Assembly: GCA_963839685.1 (NCBI GenBank)
Contig: CAWIVS010000001.1
Location: 248,001 to 312,000 of the forward strand
Source of the DNA: CADEED01 sp963839685
Lineage (GTDB): Bacteria > Pseudomonadota > Gammaproteobacteria > Steroidobacterales > Steroidobacteraceae
DNA length: 64,000 bases
Direction of reading: 5' to 3'
Position 1 is the stretch's first letter. Each line of letters begins with the position of its first letter. A program made the translations under genes and the position numbers. Below the pieces are notes generated by a model, which worked only from the letters and a program-made list of their open reading frames with translations, was not told the origin of the DNA and ran no database searches. Positions 40,926 to 51,414 of this stretch are shown here, piece by piece.

Positions 40926-42781
40926 CGCGCAGGTACCGTCCGTCGGCAGTCAGTTCAGCCACCCAGGCCTGGGCGTCGTCCGCGTCCATGCCGCCCTGCT
41001 CGCGCACGATGTCGAGCAGCGCCGCGTGCACGTCCGGCGCCATCGAGGTCGCGTCACCGCACACGTAGAAACTGGCGCCATTCGACAGCCAGTTGAACAG
41101 CTCCTTGGCGTTTTCCCTCAAGCGCTGCTGCACGTAGATCTTCTGCTGCTGGTCGCGCGAGAAGGCCACGTCGACCCGGTGCAGCGATTTGCGCTTCAAC
41201 GCCTGCTGCCATTCGAGTTGATAGAGGAAATCGTGATACAGCGAACGGCCGCCATAGAACAGCCAGTTGCGTCCCGTCGCGCCGGTGGCCTCGCGCTCCT
41301 GCAGGAAACCGCGGAACGGCGCGACGCCGGTTCCCGGTCCCACCATGATCATGTCGCGCGCCATGTCGGCCGGCACGCGGAAGCGCTCGTTACGTTCGAT
41401 CCACACCTGCACGTTCGAATCCACCGGCGTCCTGACCACGAAATCCGACGCGGCGCCGGCCAGCAACTTGCGATCCGTATCGCTGCCGACAATGGCCACG
41501 GTGAGATGTGCTTCGTCGCCGACAGCCGCGGGACTGGACGCGATGGAGTACACGCGGCCGGTGACCGGACGCAGCGCGGCGATCAACGCCTCCGGCGTCC
41601 AGTCGGCCGGGTACTTCGCGAGCACGTCGGACACCTGCGAAGTCTCGGTGAACTTGGCTAGCGCCGAGCTGAGTTGCGTGCGGTCGAGCAGCTCCGACAG
41701 ATCCGCCTTGCTGCGTTCGGCGACCGTGACCAGCAGCGGACGCGCGATACGCGTCAGCTCGCGCTCGTCGCGCAGCCATTCGAGCAGCGTATGCGTGGCG
41801 CCCTCGTGCGTCACCGGAGCGCTGGCATCGAGCCGGGTCGCCTCGAGCACCGCCTCGATGGCCGAATCCGGATTGCGATGCACGATGCCCAGTGCAGTCG
41901 CCCGGCTTGTAGAGCTTTCCGAGGCCGGGGAACGAGAGCTCGACGTGACGAACTTCGCGCAGCGCACCGCGACCGACAATGCGCTGGTTGGCCAGCATTT
42001 CGGCGATGGCCGGCTGGGCTCGCGTCAGTTCGGCGACCGCCGGCGCCTGCGCGGCGGCGGGCAGTGCGGCGACGACTCCGCCCGCCGGCTTGAGCTTGTC
42101 GGCATGTTCGCGCACGCGCGCCAGGGCGTCGTCGGCCCAGGTCGTGGCCAGCTTCTCGAAGTCCACGTCGCAGTCGACACGCGGCAGCAGCCGCTTGGCG
42201 CCGAGCTTGGCGAGGCGCTCGTCGACCACGCGTCCGGCCTCGCAGAATTTCGGATAACTCGAATCGCCGAGCGCCAGCACCGAGTATTGCAACTCCGGCA
42301 GCTGCGGCGCCCGCTTGGTGCCGAGGAATTCATAGATGCCGCGGGCTTCGTCCGGCGGATCGCCGTCGCCATGCGTGCTGATGACAATGTACAGCAGCTT
42401 TTCCTTGGCGATTTCGCGCGGCTGGTAGTCGCCGGCCTTCACCATGCGTGCCTGCACGCCCGCGGCCTGCACGGCCGCCAGCAACTTCTCGGAAATCTTG
42501 CGGCCGTTGCCGGTGTGCGAGGCCGAAATGATGGTGAGCGACGGCGCGGCCTGCGCGGCTGGCGCCAGCGCGGCTGGTGCCGCACTCCCGAGCGGTGCGC
42601 CAAGCACATGGCCCTGGATGGCGGGGACACCGCTCGGCGTGGCGGCCGCGACGCCCGCGAAGTAACCACTCAGCCACAGCAGCTGTTCGCGATCGAGGCC
42701 GGTGGCGAGCTGCGTGAGCAGACCCCGGCGCTCGTCCGGAATCGGAAACTTGCCCTGCAGGATGACGGCACCGTTGCTCAT
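40915..42781 (-). CDS. cysJ: Sulfite reductase flavoprotein subunit (one frame break)
   Basis: About 620 aa when joined. Flavodoxin domain (ISASHTGNGRKISEKLL; STHGDGDPPDEARGIYEFL; LALGDSSYPKFCEAG), FAD domain (YSIASSPAAVGDEAHLTV) and NADPH domain (MIMVGPGTGVAPFRGFLQE; SFYVCGDATSMAPDVHAALL). The two halves join at LYKPGD|ALGIVHRNPDS, where one extra base near 41897 shifts the frame. It passes electrons from NADPH to CysI. The ATG at 42781 overlaps the cysNC stop as ATGA. Confidence 0.92.
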
Positions 42782-44724
42782 AGACCGGGATCCGCCTGGT
42801 GCAGGAAGCCTTTGTTTTCCAGGTAGCGCAGTACCTGCTCGACGGCCGCGCTGATGCTCACCTTGGCGGTGTCGAGTGTGAGCTGTGGATTGACCGGCGC
42901 TTCATAAGGCGAATCGATGCCGGTGAAATTCCGGATCTGTCCGGCGCGCGCCTTGGCGTACAGGCCCTTCGTATCGCGTTTTTCGCACTCCTCCAGCGGC
43001 GTCGAGACGTACACCTCGATGAACTGCGCGTCGCCGATACGCTTGCGGATCTGGTCACGATCGGCGCGGAACGGCGAGATGAAGGCCGTGATGACGAGCA
43101 GTCCGGCGTCGACGAACAGGGCGGACACCTCGCCGATACGGCGGATGTTCTCCACGCGGCCCGCTTCCGAGAAGTCGAGATCCTTGTTGAGCCCGTGACG
43201 GATGTTGTCGCCGTCCAGCAGATAGGAGTGGTGGCCGCGTTGCACCAGCGCCTGCTCGAGCGCGTTGGCGACCGTCGACTTGCCCGCACCCGAAAGGCCC
43301 GTGAACCACACCACGGCCGGTTTCTGATTCTTCTGGTTGGCGCGCACCGCGGCGGTGACGCGCGTCGGCTGCCAGACCACGTCGGTGTTCGCACGCGTGG
43401 AATGCATGGGCGCAATGACCATGCCCGCGCCGACGGTGCCGAAGTGCAGCAGGTCGATGATGATGAACGAGCCCGTGGCGCGGCTCATCTTGTAGTCATC
43501 GATGGCCACCGGCTCCTCGAGCGCGATGCGCACGCGCGCCAGTCCATTGAGATCGAGCGTCTCGGCTTCGCGTGTCGTCAGATCGTTGACGTCGATGCGG
43601 TGCTGGATCGAGTCGACCAGGCCCTTGACGTAGCGGCTGCCGATCTTGAGTTCGTAGCGCTTGCCGGGCAGCAGCGGCGTCTCACCCATCCAGATCAGGT
43701 GCGCGTCGAAGGTGCGCGCCAGTGTCGGGCGATGTTCCGCATGCACCAGCACGTCGCCGCGCGACAGATCGATTTCGTCCGCCAGCACGATGGTCACGGC
43801 CTGTCCGGCGCCGGCCTTCTCGAGCGGTCCATCGGCAGTGGTGATTTCGCTCACCTTGCTGGACTTGCGCGAAGGCAGCGCCAGCACGGCGTCGCCCACC
43901 GAGATCTCGCCGCTGGCGATGGTGCCCGCATATCCACGGAAATTGGCGTCCGGGCGATTCACGTACTGAATCGGGAAACGCAGCTCCTTCAATCCGTCGT
44001 CGCGCACCACCTCGATGCCTTCGAGCGCCTCGAGCAGCGTGCGACCGGAATACCACGGCGTTTCCTTGGTGCCGCGCGCCACGACGTTCACGCCGTGTAA
44101 TGCGCCCACCGGAATCACCTCGACGCTGGTGACGCCCAGCTTGTTGGCGTAGGCGACGAACTCGGCGGCGATGCTGTCGAATTTCGCGCGGTCGTAGCCG
44201 ATGCGATCCATCTTGTTGACCGCAAGGATGACGGTCTGCACGCCGAGGAGAGAGACGATGTGCGTATGACGGCGCGTCTGCACGCGCACGCCCTTCTCCG
44301 CATCGACCAGCACCACGGCGGCCTCGGCCGTCGACGCGCCGGTGGCCATGTTGCGCGTGTACTGCTCGTGACCCGGGCAATCGGCCACGATGAATTTGCG
44401 TTTCGGAGTCTGAAAGTAGCGATACGCCACGTCGATGGTGATGCCCTGCTCGCGCTCTGCCTGCAGGCCATCGACGAGCAGCGCCAGGTCGGGCACTTCT
44501 CCCGTAGTGCCCCAGCGGCGGCTGTCGTCGGCCACCGCCGAGAGCTGGTCGTCGAACACCTGGCGCGTGTCGTGCAGCAGGCGACCGATCAGCGTGCTCT
44601 TGCCGTCGTCGACCGAGCCGCAGGTGATGAAACGCAGCAGCTCGATTTCGCGCTGCTGCGCGAGGAATTCTTCCAGCGTGCGGGGCGTTGCAGAAGGCGC
44701 CACTTTGTTGGTGATGGCGGCCAT
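42778..44724 (-). CDS. cysN: Bifunctional sulfate adenylyltransferase subunit 1 / adenylylsulfate kinase
   Basis: 648 aa CysN-CysC fusion. The GTPase part carries GSVDDGKSTLIGR, DCPGHEQYTRNM and NKMDRIGYD, followed by beta-barrel domains. The APS kinase part starts near FTGLSGAGKSTVANALE, with LDGDNIRHGLNKDLDFS and TGIDSPYEAP. CysN couples GTP hydrolysis to APS formation, and CysC phosphorylates APS to PAPS. It starts one base after the cysD stop. Full length with no frame damage. Confidence 0.95.
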   Translation of the reverse strand: MAAITNKVAPSATPRTLEEFLAQQREIELLRFITCGSVDDGKSTLIGRLLHDTRQVFDDQLSAVADDSRRWGTTGEVPDLALLVDGLQAEREQGITIDVAYRYFQTPKRKFIVADCPGHEQYTRNMATGASTAEAAVVLVDAEKGVRVQTRRHTHIVSLLGVQTVILAVNKMDRIGYDRAKFDSIAAEFVAYANKLGVTSVEVIPVGALHGVNVVARGTKETPWYSGRTLLEALEGIEVVRDDGLKELRFPIQYVNRPDANFRGYAGTIASGEISVGDAVLALPSRKSSKVSEITTADGPLEKAGAGQAVTIVLADEIDLSRGDVLVHAEHRPTLARTFDAHLIWMGETPLLPGKRYELKIGSRYVKGLVDSIQHRIDVNDLTTREAETLDLNGLARVRIALEEPVAIDDYKMSRATGSFIIIDLLHFGTVGAGMVIAPMHSTRANTDVVWQPTRVTAAVRANQKNQKPAVVWFTGLSGAGKSTVANALEQALVQRGHHSYLLDGDNIRHGLNKDLDFSEAGRVENIRRIGEVSALFVDAGLLVITAFISPFRADRDQIRKRIGDAQFIEVYVSTPLEECEKRDTKGLYAKARAGQIRNFTGIDSPYEAPVNPQLTLDTAKVSISAAVEQVLRYLENKGFLHQADPGL

Positions 44725-44725
44725 T

Positions 44726-45703
44726 TCAAAAATACCCTTCCCGCTTGCGGTTCTCCATCGCCGCGGCGGAATCCGCGTCGATGGCGCGGCTCTGGCGCTC
44801 CGAGGTGGTGGTGCGCAGCATCTCTTCGATGATGGCGGGCACGGTGTCGGCCTTCGATACCTGCGCACCGGTCAGCGGATAGCAACCCAGCGAACGGAAA
44901 CGCACCGTCTCGAGGTGCGGCTTCTCACCGGTCTTGAGCGGCATGCGATCGTCGTCGACCATGATCTTGAGACCGTCGCGCTCGACCACCGGACGCGGCT
45001 TGGCAAAGTACAGCGGCACCACCGGGATGTTCTCGGTGTGGATGTAGGTCCAGATGTCGACCTCGGTCCAGTTCGACAGCGGGAACACACGGATGCTGTC
45101 GCCCTTGCGCAGGCGACCGTTGTAGAGATTCCACAGTTCCGGGCGCTGGTTCTTCGGATCCCAGCGATGTTGCGAATCGCGGAAGCTGAACACGCGCTCC
45201 TTGGCGCGGGATTTCTCTTCGTCGCGGCGCGCGCCACCGATGGCGGCATCGCAACCGTACTTGTCGAGCGCTGCCTTGAGCGCCTCGGTCTTCATGATGT
45301 CGGTGTAGCGGCCGCCATGCGTGAACGGCGTGACGCCCGCGGCCTTGCCCGTCTCGTTGGTGTAGACGATGAGCTCGGCGTTCAGTCGCTTCGCGGTCTC
45401 GTCACGGAAGGAAATCATTTCCTTGAACTTCCAGCCGGTGTCGATGTGCAGCAGCGGGAAGGGAATGCGCCCGGGGAAGAACGCCTTGCGCGCCAGGTGC
45501 AGCAGTACCGAGGAGTCCTTGCCGATCGAGTACATCAGCAGTGGCTTGGCGAACTCCGCCGCCACCTCGCGCAGGATGTGGATGCTTTCCGCTTCGAGAC
45601 GCGCCAGGTGGGTCAGGTGCGTCGGCCGTGCGGCCGCGCCCGTGCCACGGCGGGGAGCCGGGACGGGTTTCAAAGGTGTAACCAACTGTACCTGGGCAAG
45701 CAT
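44726..45703 (-). CDS. cysD: Sulfate adenylyltransferase subunit 2
   Basis: 325 aa. The PP-loop MYSIGKDSSVLLHLARKAFF, LLHIDTGWKFKEMI, GARRDEEKSRAKERVFSFRD and PLSNWTEVDIWTYI are diagnostic. It forms APS from sulfate and ATP together with CysN. It is the first gene of cysD-cysNC-cysJ-cysI-cysH; GGAAAGGT precedes the ATG. A dyad likely to bind a regulator lies ~100 bases upstream. Confidence 0.95.
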   Translation of the reverse strand: MLAQVQLVTPLKPVPAPRRGTGAAARPTHLTHLARLEAESIHILREVAAEFAKPLLMYSIGKDSSVLLHLARKAFFPGRIPFPLLHIDTGWKFKEMISFRDETAKRLNAELIVYTNETGKAAGVTPFTHGGRYTDIMKTEALKAALDKYGCDAAIGGARRDEEKSRAKERVFSFRDSQHRWDPKNQRPELWNLYNGRLRKGDSIRVFPLSNWTEVDIWTYIHTENIPVVPLYFAKPRPVVERDGLKIMVDDDRMPLKTGEKPHLETVRFRSLGCYPLTGAQVSKADTVPAIIEEMLRTTTSERQSRAIDADSAAAMENRKREGYF

Positions 45704-45803
45704 CTAGACCTTTCCGCAAGCGTAAGAAGCCGGCCATGGGGCCGGCATAACGAAGTGCGTAGGACTCTAGCCAGTTGGCTACGGGTGCCGGAAAGCACTT
45801 TTG

Positions 45804-45819
45804 GTTATGCAGCAATAAC
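45804..45819 (-). promoter_or_regulatory. Candidate operator (GTTAT-N6-ATAAC dyad) upstream of cysD
   Basis: A perfect 5+5 dyad with six-base spacer, about 100 bases before the cysD start codon, in a 144-base intergenic stretch. Size and A/T-rich arms suit a LysR-type half-site pair, and the LysR-type CysB gene is ~3 kb away. A second palindrome (GCCGGCCCCATGGCCGGC) lies closer to cysD. No direct evidence of CysB binding. Confidence 0.4.
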
Positions 45820-45847
45820 AGCCGGGTTACAGGCCGGGTGCAGTTTT

Positions 45848-46561
45848 CTATTTGAGGCTCAAAGCCTTACGGAGCTCGGCAGCGGTCATTCCCCGCACGT
45901 AGACGGCCGTACCGACGTCAAATTCACGCGCCCGTGCAAGTCCTCCGACGGCCACGGGGTCAAATCCGGCGTCGCGCACCAACTGCTCGGCGACTTTCAT
46001 GGCTTGTGGATCGTCGGCGGCCAGAGGGATGCCCAGCTTTTCGGGCTTTTCGAAGGCCTGGTTGGCCAGCGGACCTGAGTTGATGGCATTGAAGGCGCGC
46101 ACCAGGCGGGTACCGGGCAGGTATTCGGCCGAGGCCACTCCCGTGCCGCGTTTGCGGTCTCGCACTGCCATGTCGCCATCGCGGCCGGGGTACGGATTGC
46201 CGGTGTCCAACACCACCTTGCCCTTGAGTTCGGTGGCGAGGTCGCGTCCCACTTGAGGGGTAGCGAAATATGGAATCGAGATCAGCACCACTTCCCCGAA
46301 GGCCGCGGCTTCGCGGGGAGTTCCCACATTAACGTTCGACCCGATCTCGGCCGCGAGCGACCGCAGCTCTTCCGGATGGCGCGACGAGATCAGCAGCTCA
46401 TGTCCTGCCGCACCCCAATGCCGGGCCAGCGCTCCGCCGATCTCTCCTGTGCCGATGATGCCGATCTTCATCGGGTTCGCGGTCTTCGGCACCGGAGTGT
46501 CGGCGGAGCAGGCAACGGCAGGTAGTAAGGCAGCTAACAGCAGCGCGGCGGCAATCTTCAT
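45848..46561 (-). CDS. Exported NADPH-dependent F420 reductase-like protein
   Basis: About 237 aa. A signal sequence or lipobox-like start (MKIAAALLLAALLPAVACSA) precedes a Rossmann domain: MKIGIIGTGEIGGALARHWGAAGHELLISSR, LISIPYFATPQVGRDLA and VVLDTGNPYPGRDGDM. The last segment VRAFNAINSGPLANQ is typical of the F420-dependent NADP oxidoreductase-like family (often annotated NAD(P)-binding protein). A signal peptide on such a cytosolic-type fold is unusual. It lies upstream of the cys operon on the same strand. Confidence 0.7.
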   Translation of the reverse strand: MKIAAALLLAALLPAVACSADTPVPKTANPMKIGIIGTGEIGGALARHWGAAGHELLISSRHPEELRSLAAEIGSNVNVGTPREAAAFGEVVLISIPYFATPQVGRDLATELKGKVVLDTGNPYPGRDGDMAVRDRKRGTGVASAEYLPGTRLVRAFNAINSGPLANQAFEKPEKLGIPLAADDPQAMKVAEQLVRDAGFDPVAVGGLARAREFDVGTAVYVRGMTAAELRKALSLK

Positions 46562-46679
46562 CGAGCGGCTCCCGGTGATTGGCGGACGTTGCTTGGATGT
46601 GCCCGCAGCACTGGAGTTTCCGGGACGCGATAGTGTGAGGCGCGTTGCGGCGAAACGAGTCAGGTCATGTCGCGGTGAG

Positions 46680-48557
46680 TCAGCTCTTGTCGACTCGGGA
46701 AAGCCGGAAGAGATCCGAGTGAACCACCTTGCTGTCGGTCTTGACGGGCGTCGGCGGCCGTCGCACCCGCGCACCGGGCCCAGCCCGGATGGCGGAATCG
46801 TCGGTACTGAGCAGCTGAACCGAGCCGTCGCGATGGTAGGCCAGGGCGTTTCCATGCTCGGCCTTGGCGAGATTCTTGGCGCGCTGCAAGCTCGCCAGGA
46901 CCTCCTCCTGTGATCTGACGCGCTCCGGATCGACCAGTACGGCGCCGATCGAAAGGGTGAGCAACGGAAAATGCCGTTCTAGTCCGTCGCGATCCAGTGA
47001 GGTGAATCCGCACTGCGCCCGGTGTGCGTCCGAATAGAAATTCGCGATGGACGCGCTGAATCCCTCGAAAAGATCCTGCAACCGGGCGTGCCAGTCCAGG
47101 TTCCTCAGCATGAGGATGAAATCGTCGCCACCGATATGGCCGACAAAATCCGTCCCCTCCTGGGCTGCGCGCCGAAACAGGTCGGCCACGTGCAGCAACA
47201 CCTGGTCGCCCTGACGGTAGCCGTACTCATCGTTGAATGGCTTGAAGTAGTCCAGGTCCCCGTGGCACACAACGAAAGGAGCACGCAGCGCCAGCAGCCG
47301 GAACAATTCCTCGCCGATCCTGCGATTGCCGGGCAGCTGGGTGAGCGGATTGCTCTGCTTGGCGGCCTCGAGCTGATGCGCAGTGATCTGTCGCAGCAGG
47401 TCGATCGTGCGCCCAATTCCCAGGTAGCTCCCGTGGCGCGCGATGATGAAATCTTCATTGACGCGTGACTGCCCGGAGTTCGTCACCAACCGGCTGACCT
47501 GGTCGAGGCGCGCGCGTGCGTCCACCACGAGCGGATGGGCCTCCATGACGCGCGTGACTGGCTTGCGGTTGTAGATCTCCGGATACAGGGGCTTGCTGAG
47601 CAGTGTGAGCAGTTTGTCCCGGCGGACGATGCCGATAGGTTGTGTGTTTTCGACGACGACGATGCAATCCCAATCGCGGTTTTCCTGAAATCGCACCACG
47701 ACTTCTTCGACCTTCACGCTCGACGAAACCGCGGGACGCGCAATCAGCAGCCCTTCTGCGCAATTCATCGAGGGCGCCGGCTCCTCGGTCGAACTGGGCC
47801 TGGGAACGTTGACGTGCCGCAAAGGCATCGGTTCGGGCTTGCCCAGGAAATAGCCCTGCAGGTAGTCGACCCCCATGGCGCTCAGCAGCTCACACTGGCT
47901 GGCTCTCTCCACGGATTCGGCGATGACGCGGCTGCCCATGACGTGCGCGATGTCGAGCAGCGACCGCAACATTTCCGCGGTCACCGAGTCCGCTTCGATG
48001 CGGTCGATGAAGTAGCGATCGATCTTGACGAACTCCGGTCGCAACTCCGACCAGATTTTCAGTCCCGAGGTCCCTGCACCGAGATCATCGATGGCAATCT
48101 GGCACCCCAACTCGCGCAGCGGCTCGACGGCTTTCAGGATTGCCGCTGGTTCCCGCGACGGTCCGTGTTCGGTGATTTCCAGCACGATCTCGCTGGCGGA
48201 CAGCTTCCCACGTGCCAGCACCACCTCGATCCTGTGGGCCAGTTCGCCGCTGGCGAACAACGTCGCGGGCATCAAATTCACGAATATCTTGCCAGGCGTT
48301 CCGCTCTCGCGATATCGCGTAAGCGCCAGCTCGATGCACAGCAGGTCCAGCTCCGACGCGCAATTTTCGGCGTCGGCCTGGGCGAACAAGTCGAGCGGGG
48401 AATTCCATGCGACACCCGCCGGGCCCCGCGTGAGTGCTTCGTGGCCGATGATGGACTGAGAGGATGAATCCCAGATCGGTTGAAAGTGGGTCGCGAACAG
48501 CCGGTTGTCCAAGAGCCGGCGTAGCTCCCCAGACGGCATGCGGCTCTCGGGTGACAT
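46680..48557 (-). CDS. EAL-CBS-GGDEF cyclic-di-GMP signalling protein
   Basis: About 625 aa. The N-terminal EAL phosphodiesterase has EAL at ~40-42 and the metal and catalytic residues in FVNLMP, EITEHG, DDLGAGTSGL, VKIDRYF, ESVE and QGYFLGKP, so it looks active. A pair of CBS domains follows (IVVVENTQPIGIVRRDKLL; IIARHGSYLGIGRTIDLL). The C-terminal GGDEF domain has GGDDF instead of GG(D/E)EF, so cyclase activity is doubtful. No membrane segment. The ATG at 48557 (MSPESRMPSG) is favoured; an ATG at 48626 in frame is possible. Confidence 0.88.
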   Translation of the reverse strand: MSPESRMPSGELRRLLDNRLFATHFQPIWDSSSQSIIGHEALTRGPAGVAWNSPLDLFAQADAENCASELDLLCIELALTRYRESGTPGKIFVNLMPATLFASGELAHRIEVVLARGKLSASEIVLEITEHGPSREPAAILKAVEPLRELGCQIAIDDLGAGTSGLKIWSELRPEFVKIDRYFIDRIEADSVTAEMLRSLLDIAHVMGSRVIAESVERASQCELLSAMGVDYLQGYFLGKPEPMPLRHVNVPRPSSTEEPAPSMNCAEGLLIARPAVSSSVKVEEVVVRFQENRDWDCIVVVENTQPIGIVRRDKLLTLLSKPLYPEIYNRKPVTRVMEAHPLVVDARARLDQVSRLVTNSGQSRVNEDFIIARHGSYLGIGRTIDLLRQITAHQLEAAKQSNPLTQLPGNRRIGEELFRLLALRAPFVVCHGDLDYFKPFNDEYGYRQGDQVLLHVADLFRRAAQEGTDFVGHIGGDDFILMLRNLDWHARLQDLFEGFSASIANFYSDAHRAQCGFTSLDRDGLERHFPLLTLSIGAVLVDPERVRSQEEVLASLQRAKNLAKAEHGNALAYHRDGSVQLLSTDDSAIRAGPGARVRRPPTPVKTDSKVVHSDLFRLSRVDKS

Positions 48558-48695
48558 GGTACGAATCGTACGTATGGCCGCCACGGCCCAACGTGAAGTC
48601 AGTCGCACGTCACGGGTTCGGATCATGAAGACGGCGGAATGGCATCACATATCGCCGCCGTGCCGAACCATTTCACCCAGATGACAAGCGCCGAC

Positions 48696-49673
48696 TCAGT
48701 CGTAGCGCGGCACTTCGATGGCGGAGATGAGCTTTTCACGCGCGCCCGGGGTCGGCGCGGACAGGATGCGCTCGATGCGGTCGCGCGTCAGGTGCGGAGC
48801 CAGCAGCTGCATGAAGTCATAGGTGAAGCCGCGCAGCAGCGCGCCGGCGCGAAAACCGATCCAGGTGACGTGCTGCGGGAACAGATGCCCGGCCTCGATC
48901 ACCACCAGGTCCTTCTCGTCCTCGGGCTCGATGGCCATGCTCGCCACCACGCCGACTCCGAGTCCCAGCCGCACGTAGGTCTTGATCACGTCCGCGTCGC
49001 GCGCGGTCAGCGACACGTTGGGCTCGAGACCGGCGCGCGCAAACTGCTGGTGCAGCGAAGAAGGCCCGGTGAAGCTGAACACGTAGGTCACCAGCGGATA
49101 CTCGGCGAGCTGCTGCAGCGTGGGCCTGGACTCTTTCGCCAGCGGATGATCCTTGGGGACGATGATCTGCCGGTGCCAGGTGTAGATAGGCAGCAGCACG
49201 AAGTCCGGAAACTTTTCCTGGCTGCCGGTGTTGATGGCGAAGTCGATGCGATCGAGCGTCGCCATCTCGGCGATCTGGTCGGAAGTGCCCTGGTGCAGGT
49301 GCAGCTGCACGTCGGGATATTTGCCGCGGAAGTCGCGGATCACCCGCGGCAGCACGTAACGCGCCTGCGTGTGTGTCGTACCGATGGACAACGAACCGCG
49401 GTCGGCCTGCTTGAGATCCTTGGCCAGCGATTTGAGGGCCTGCGCCTCCCGCAGCATGCGCAGCGCGCGCGCCGCGACTTCTTCACCCGCGGGTGTCAGG
49501 CGCTTGAGCGCGCGTCCGTCGCGCACGAACAGCGTCAGGCCGAGCTCCTCTTCGAGGAGCCGGATCTGCTTGCTCACCCCGGGCTGCGAGGTGTGCAGCG
49601 CCTGGGCGGCGGTGGTGACATTGAGGCCGTTCTGGACGACGGCCGCGAGATAACGGAGTTGCTGCAGCTTCAA
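48696..49673 (-). CDS. cysB: LysR-type regulator CysB
   Basis: 325 aa. MKLQQLRYLAAVVQNGLNVT and LHTSQPGVSKQIRLLEEELG form the winged HTH; SIGTTHTQARYVLP is the sulfate/acetylserine pocket typical of CysB/Cbl. In gammaproteobacteria CysB activates sulfate assimilation genes with N-acetylserine or O-acetylserine as inducer. Its target operon cysDNCJIH begins ~3 kb downstream. It is transcribed independently, just after rpsJ on the same strand. Confidence 0.92.
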   Translation of the reverse strand: MKLQQLRYLAAVVQNGLNVTTAAQALHTSQPGVSKQIRLLEEELGLTLFVRDGRALKRLTPAGEEVAARALRMLREAQALKSLAKDLKQADRGSLSIGTTHTQARYVLPRVIRDFRGKYPDVQLHLHQGTSDQIAEMATLDRIDFAINTGSQEKFPDFVLLPIYTWHRQIIVPKDHPLAKESRPTLQQLAEYPLVTYVFSFTGPSSLHQQFARAGLEPNVSLTARDADVIKTYVRLGLGVGVVASMAIEPEDEKDLVVIEAGHLFPQHVTWIGFRAGALLRGFTYDFMQLLAPHLTRDRIERILSAPTPGAREKLISAIEVPRYD

Positions 49674-49706
49674 GGTTGCTCCTCTGGCTGCAGCATACCC
49701 GTTTTG

Positions 49707-50018
49707 TTAGTTGAGCTTGAGCTGGACGTCGACGCCGGCCGGCAGTTCGAGCTTCATGAGCGCATCCACCGTCTTGTCGGTGGGGTTCATGATGTCCATG
49801 ATGCGCTTGTGCGTGCGCAGCTCGTACTGGTCACGCGCATCCTTGTCACCGTGCGGCGACACGAGCAGCGTGAATTTTTCCATCTTGGTCGGCAACGGAA
49901 TCGGGCCCTTGACCGTGGCGCCGGTGCGCTTGGCGGTCTCGACGATTTCCCGGGCGGAGGTGTCGATCAGGCGATGATCGAACGCCTTGAGACGGATGCG
50001 GATGTTCTGATTGGCCAT
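49707..50018 (-). CDS. rpsJ: 30S ribosomal protein S10
   Basis: 103 aa, full length: NIRIRLKAFDHRLIDTSA, KGPIPLPTKMEKFTLLVSPH, RTHKRIMDIMNPTDKTVDAL. Also the NusE transcription factor. It ends the str operon here (rpsL-rpsG-fusA-tuf-rpsJ). The genes normally following rpsJ (S10 operon: rplC onwards) are not adjacent; cysB follows instead. Confidence 0.97.
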   Translation of the reverse strand: MANQNIRIRLKAFDHRLIDTSAREIVETAKRTGATVKGPIPLPTKMEKFTLLVSPHGDKDARDQYELRTHKRIMDIMNPTDKTVDALMKLELPAGVDVQLKLN

Positions 50019-50042
50019 TTGACTGTTCCTTCTAAAGAGCGA

Positions 50043-50062
50043 CTGCGTAGTTAGTTACGCAG
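50043..50062. other. Small hairpin between tuf and rpsJ
   Basis: CTGCGTA-GTTAGT-TACGCAG forms a 7-bp stem with a 6-base loop, 25 nt upstream of the rpsJ start. It could affect mRNA processing or translation of rpsJ. No T-run follows, so it is not a classical terminator. Confidence 0.45.
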
Positions 50063-50075
50063 CAGGGGTTTCGAA

Positions 50076-50121
50076 CGGGGACTGGCTCCAATTTCGTCTG
50101 CGAAATTGGTGCCTGTCCCCT
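50076..50121. repeat. GGGGAC palindromic repeat, copy 3
   Basis: GGGGACTGGCTCCAATTTCG and CGAAATTGGTGCCTGTCCCC pair across a short TCTG centre. It shares the GGGGAC...GTCCCC ends with copies 1 and 2 but has a different body. It lies in the ~110-base spacer between tuf and rpsJ. Confidence 0.7.
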
Positions 50122-50128
50122 TTCCGGA

Positions 50129-51319
<1,191 letters not shown>

Positions 51320-51414
51320 GACGACGATCTCCTGAAAGTTTTTTCTAACTACTCATGTACACGGTTTCTTGCAAACCGCGATTGAATTCGTGGCGCGAGC
51401 CAGTGACAAGCCAA

